From positions 1 through 17,404 of the forward strand of contig JAGCTZ010000105.1 in assembly GCA_017963165.1 (NCBI GenBank): a DNA stretch of 17,404 bases, written 5' to 3'. Made by a program: the position numbers and the translations under genes. Below the pieces are notes generated by a model. It saw only the letters and a program-made list of their open reading frames with translations. It ran no database searches and was not told the DNA's origin. This document shows, piece by piece, positions 14,711 to 17,404 of the stretch (position 1 is its first letter; every line of letters begins with the position of its first letter). The DNA is from Treponema sp. (GTDB taxonomy: Bacteria > Spirochaetota > Spirochaetia > Treponematales > Treponemataceae).

Positions 14711-15316
14711 ATGATGAAATTAGTTTATCCGGTTCATACAGGCCTTTATCTAAATCTTACAAACCGTTGTCCCTGTGCCTGCACCTTTTGTATAAGACAG
14801 AAGAATAAAAAATTTTATGTGCAGGATTCACTTTGGCTTGATCATGAGCCAAATTTTGAAGAGATAAAAGCCTCCTTACTTGCCGAAGATTTGAATAAAT
14901 ACAGCGAATTTGTTTTCTGTGGTTTTGGTGAGCCGACAGAAGCTTTGGATCTGCTTTTAGAGACCGCAAAATTCTTAAAGTCTAAAACTGATAAGCCAAT
15001 CAGAATTAATACAAACGGACTTGGAAATCTGATTAATAAAAAAAATATTACGCCTCTTTTTGAAGGTCTTATAGATGCAGTTTCTATCAGTTTAAATTCC
15101 AGCGAAGCTAGAATTTATGAAAAGAATGTTCGCCCTATTTATAAGGAAGAGGCATATCCTGCCTTAATCGAATTTACCCGTGAAGTAAGAAAGTATGTTC
15201 CAAATGTCACAATGACAACAGTCTCAAGTACCATTACTCATGAGGACGAAGAGAATTGTCGCAAGTTGTGTGAGCAACTCGGGGTAAAATATAGAATTCG
15301 CAAGTTTGTAAATTAA
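14711..15316 (+). CDS. TatD-family-associated radical SAM protein
   Basis: This 201-residue radical SAM enzyme has the iron-sulfur motif C-X3-C-X2-C at Cys20, Cys24 and Cys27 (an extra Cys22 lies inside the motif). The SAM-binding loop GFGEPTEA is at 71-78, the INTNG strand is near residues 98-102, and SISLNSS comes later. The opening LYLNLTNRCPCACTFC and the short length match the TatD-linked radical SAM family, whose reaction is not known. It is therefore full length rather than truncated: these proteins are minimal radical SAM domains. AAAAGGA precedes the ATG by 9 bases. It is the only complete + strand gene here, is transcribed divergently from metN and converges on the LysR gene with 17 bases between stops. 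No tatD gene is visible in the window. Confidence 0.82.
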   Translation: MMKLVYPVHTGLYLNLTNRCPCACTFCIRQKNKKFYVQDSLWLDHEPNFEEIKASLLAEDLNKYSEFVFCGFGEPTEALDLLLETAKFLKSKTDKPIRINTNGLGNLINKKNITPLFEGLIDAVSISLNSSEARIYEKNVRPIYKEEAYPALIEFTREVRKYVPNVTMTTVSSTITHEDEENCRKLCEQLGVKYRIRKFVN

Positions 15317-15333
15317 TTTTTTTTTACTGGTGA

Positions 15334-16263
15334 TTAGCAGCTGAATCCCGCTATGTGTAATATCCGTCGCACAGCATCTATATATGTGAGGCTGATGTTA
15401 TCCATGCGGGTAACTTTTTTTGTGATGTAGCCGAGTTCAAAAGTATGACTGATATTTTCATCATGGTTTTGTAAGGGGATTAGAAGAAAATTATCATCGT
15501 CTTCATTTCCATCTTCTCCAAAAACTCCAGATAAAAAGGTGTAGCCGTTTAAGGTTTGTAAAAGATTGAGTTCCGTTGCCCGATCGGCCACGGCGATTGC
15601 CTTGTCCAGACCAAAACGAGAAATTACTTCAGCTGAAAAAAAAGATTTTACATCATCTGTATCAAAGGTGACAAAATGATATTCGGAAAGCTCTTCCAGA
15701 GAAAGGCTTTCTTTTTTTGCAAGTGGATGATCTTTGTGAAGATAAACAAAGGCATTGCATTCTGTAAGATGATGAAACTCCAGATTATTTGTTCGAAGCG
15801 ATTTTAAAATAGATTCGCGGTTTGCATCACTTAAATACAAAATACCAAGTTCGCTTTTTCCTAGTGCAACATCAGCAATTACCCCAGAAGCTTTTTTTTC
15901 GCGGAAGGCAAAATCATAAGAATCTCGTGAAAATTGTTTTACAATTTCTACAAAGGCCGTGCGGGCAAAGGCATAGTAAAGTGTTGATACAGCAAAATCC
16001 TTTTTTCCATCAGCTGAATATTTGTTTATCAGATTATCGTACTGCTTGTATAATTCTCTGGCATCGCGGATAAAATCAGCACCCCGTTCAGTAGTTTTTA
16101 CGCCGCGGGAAGTTCTGTGAAAAATCTCAAACCCCAGCTCCCATTCTGCATCATGTACAGAAGAAGTGAGCGAGGGTTGAGAAATAAAAAGTTTTTCAGA
16201 GGCCTTGTTCAAGGAGCCGGCCTCTGCAACGCCAAGAATGTATTTTATCTGTTGAAGTGTCAT
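15334..16263 (-). CDS. LysR-type transcriptional regulator
   Basis: This 309-residue DNA-binding regulator has a winged helix-turn-helix in residues 1-60 (AEAGSLNKASEKLFISQPSL, then LGFEIFHRTSRGVKTTERG), followed by a coiled linker and a periplasmic-binding-type effector domain from about 90. It lies 22 bases after the cysK-like stop with only a weak ribosome site, so it is probably expressed from the same transcript. Regulators of cysteine and methionine supply (CysB, CmbR, YtlI, MetR) belong to this family, and the setting fits such a role. It is the obvious candidate to bind the three T-N11-A-type palindromes upstream of metN, the long operon and the ssuC-like gene. That link, and the effector (for example O-acetylserine), are inference. 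Confidence 0.92.
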   Translation of the reverse strand: MTLQQIKYILGVAEAGSLNKASEKLFISQPSLTSSVHDAEWELGFEIFHRTSRGVKTTERGADFIRDARELYKQYDNLINKYSADGKKDFAVSTLYYAFARTAFVEIVKQFSRDSYDFAFREKKASGVIADVALGKSELGILYLSDANRESILKSLRTNNLEFHHLTECNAFVYLHKDHPLAKKESLSLEELSEYHFVTFDTDDVKSFFSAEVISRFGLDKAIAVADRATELNLLQTLNGYTFLSGVFGEDGNEDDDNFLLIPLQNHDENISHTFELGYITKKVTRMDNISLTYIDAVRRILHIAGFSC

Positions 16264-16285
16264 GTAATGAATTGTCGCAATGACC

Positions 16286-17266
16286 TTACCCTTTAAAAAG
16301 TTCTGTACTGAGGTATCTCAAGCCTGTATCCGGGAAAACAACAACAATGTTCTTGCCTTCGTACTCAGGACGACGGGCAAGTTCTGTTGCTCCCCAGAGG
16401 GCGGCACCGCTGGAATTACCAACCAATACACCATCTGATTTTGCAATAATACGGGCTGCTTCAAAAGAAGGTTTTACACTTGCAACCAGAACCTCGTCAT
16501 AAACCCCGCTTGTGTTACGGACTGTAACCGGAACACGCTCTTCAGGTACTTCTGTAAAATTGTGAATACCAGTCAGGGCAGTGGCATCCAGAGCTGGTTC
16601 AACAGCCACAACCTTTACAGCCGGATTTTTGCTTTTTACATAATCACTGATTCCGCGGATTGTACCCCCCGTTCCCACTGCACTTACAACAGCTGCCAGA
16701 TCACCCTCTGTCTGCTCCCAGATTTCCAAGCCTGTTGTATCGTGATGAGCCTGAGGATTTTTTGGATTAAGCATCTGGTCTACAAAGTAGATGTTTTCAC
16801 CTGCCGCCTGTCTGTCGCGGATGTGCTGCTTGAGGATATTAGTTGCTGCTACAAAATCTCCGTTAGTTGTCTTTAACGCTTCCTGAATCTCCGGAACATC
16901 ACTGATTCTCGAAACGTTTGCGCCGAAGGCCTTCATGATATCAAAGCGCTCCTGGCTTGTTCCATCCTGTAGATAAATTGTTACATCGTAGCCCTTCATG
17001 GCACCAATAGCGCTAACGGCGATTCCAGTGTTTCCGCTGGTGTATTCAATAAGGGTTGTAACTCCAGGTTTGATTTTTCCTTCGCGCTCTGCGTCTTCAA
17101 TAATACGAAGAACAATACGGTCTTTAATACTTCCAATAGGATTAAAATATTCTACCTTGGCAAGGAGCTTTGCCTTGAGCCCAAGCTTTTTTTCATAACC
17201 GTGGAGTCTTACCAGCGGTGTGTTTCCTACAAGTTCTGTTAGTGAATCATAAATTTTCTTTGACAT
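16286..17266 (-). CDS. cysK: Cysteine synthase-like PLP enzyme (CysK family)
   Basis: This 326-residue fold-type II PLP enzyme of the O-acetylserine sulfhydrylase/cystathionine beta-synthase family probably makes cysteine from O-acetylserine and sulfide. The Schiff-base Lys48 is in NPIGSIKDR, the substrate loop TSGNTG is at 76-81, the phosphate-binding GTGGT is at 198-202, GNSSGAA is at 283-289, and PDTGLRYLS is at 312-320. Two stretches depart from classical CysK. DGTSQERFDIMKAFGAN replaces the usual PETMS-ERR segment, and TGIHNFTEVPEE replaces the GIGAGF region, so a different acceptor or donor is possible. ATG at 17266 follows the upstream stop by one base (TAA A ATG) and has GGAGG 12 bases before it. 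Longer in-frame starts would overlap the upstream gene. The downstream LysR gene is probably co-transcribed. Confidence 0.9.
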   Translation of the reverse strand: MSKKIYDSLTELVGNTPLVRLHGYEKKLGLKAKLLAKVEYFNPIGSIKDRIVLRIIEDAEREGKIKPGVTTLIEYTSGNTGIAVSAIGAMKGYDVTIYLQDGTSQERFDIMKAFGANVSRISDVPEIQEALKTTNGDFVAATNILKQHIRDRQAAGENIYFVDQMLNPKNPQAHHDTTGLEIWEQTEGDLAAVVSAVGTGGTIRGISDYVKSKNPAVKVVAVEPALDATALTGIHNFTEVPEERVPVTVRNTSGVYDEVLVASVKPSFEAARIIAKSDGVLVGNSSGAALWGATELARRPEYEGKNIVVVFPDTGLRYLSTELFKG

Positions 17267-17267
17267 T

Positions 17268-17404
17268 TTATTTCTTTGCCTCCGCATTAATAAATTTATC
17301 TGCATTCTGCTCGTACCACCACTTTGTGTATGGAAGTTTAATACGGGCAGCAAGGTTCTTTTCAAAGCTGCGGTTTGTTACTGTGTCGCGAATAAGCTTT
17401 GCAA
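17268..17404 (-). CDS. Unidentified protein, C-terminal 44 residues (cut by window edge)
   Basis: An open frame enters from the right edge on the minus strand and ends with TAA one base before the cysK-like ATG. It encodes DTVTNRSFEKNLAARIKLPY followed by TKWWYEQNADKFINAEAKK. The tail is charged and helical-looking with a WWYEQNADKF stretch. I do not recognise the family. The coupling to the cysK-like gene indicates a shared operon and so probably a role in sulfur metabolism. A solute-binding protein or a biosynthetic enzyme are both possible. Lack of stops, matching codon style and the tight junction support a real gene. Confidence 0.6.
   Translation of the reverse strand, partial: AKLIRDTVTNRSFEKNLAARIKLPYTKWWYEQNADKFINAEAKK

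Noticed and set aside
14711..15316. Truncated radical SAM pseudogene
   Set aside because: About 200 residues is normal for the TatD-linked family, and promoter, ribosome site, cluster motif and SAM loop are all intact.
15317..15333. Bidirectional terminator between the radical SAM and LysR genes
   Set aside because: There is a T-run but no stable hairpin before it on either strand.

Overview
The window most likely comes from a host-associated or rumen-type spirochaete close to Treponema. This rests on the overall look of the proteins, an AT-rich genome, a spirochaete-style lipobox, and a dispersed palindromic repeat whose translation gives the familiar 'MLKQVQHD' peptide. It is an impression, not a database result. 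Nearly all genes lie on the minus strand. The exceptions are the C-terminal end of larE at the left edge and one small radical SAM gene in the middle.

Read along the minus strand from the right, the layout is as follows. (1) An unidentified gene is cut by the right edge. It runs straight into a cysK-like PLP synthase and then a LysR-type regulator. (2) A + strand gene for a TatD-associated radical SAM protein is divergent from metN. (3) metN-metI-metQ, a D/L-methionine ABC importer, ends at a rho-independent terminator. (4) A complete M20 amidohydrolase follows. (5) A long, tight gene run at about 10362-2201 comes next: a lipoprotein amino-acid binding protein, its permease and ATPase (cystine/Tcy-like), a free-standing M20 dimerization domain, a second M20 amidohydrolase, a NifD-like and a NifK-like nitrogenase-superfamily pair, and a MATE exporter. 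(6) A separately promoted SsuC/SsuB-like (sulfonate/taurine-type) permease and ATPase lie at 2073-212, with the palindromic repeat between them. (7) The larE end converges on them.

The genes read as one organic-sulfur acquisition locus: uptake of sulfur amino acids, methionine and possibly sulfonates, deacylation of N-acyl amino acids, and a cysteine-synthase-like enzyme with a LysR regulator. A nitrogenase-like reductase is embedded in the same operon. The nearest characterised precedent is the methylthio-alkane reductase (Mar) branch of nitrogenase-like enzymes, which frees sulfur from volatile organic sulfur compounds. The NifD-like subunit keeps the P-cluster cysteines and the cofactor-ligand cysteine, but differs from nitrogenase at the Gln191 and His195 positions. 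No NifH-like reductase is present in the window.

Three operons (metNIQ, the long operon and ssuCB) share a 24-bp operator, ATACCTAC-N7-CTAGGTTAT, next to or over the -10 box. Its inner palindrome, ACCTA-N9-TAGGT, fits a LysR-type T-N11-A site. This links them as a local regulon, with the LysR protein encoded here as the natural candidate regulator. No rRNA, tRNA, CRISPR array or insertion sequence was seen, and no gene-free stretch exceeds about 200 bases.
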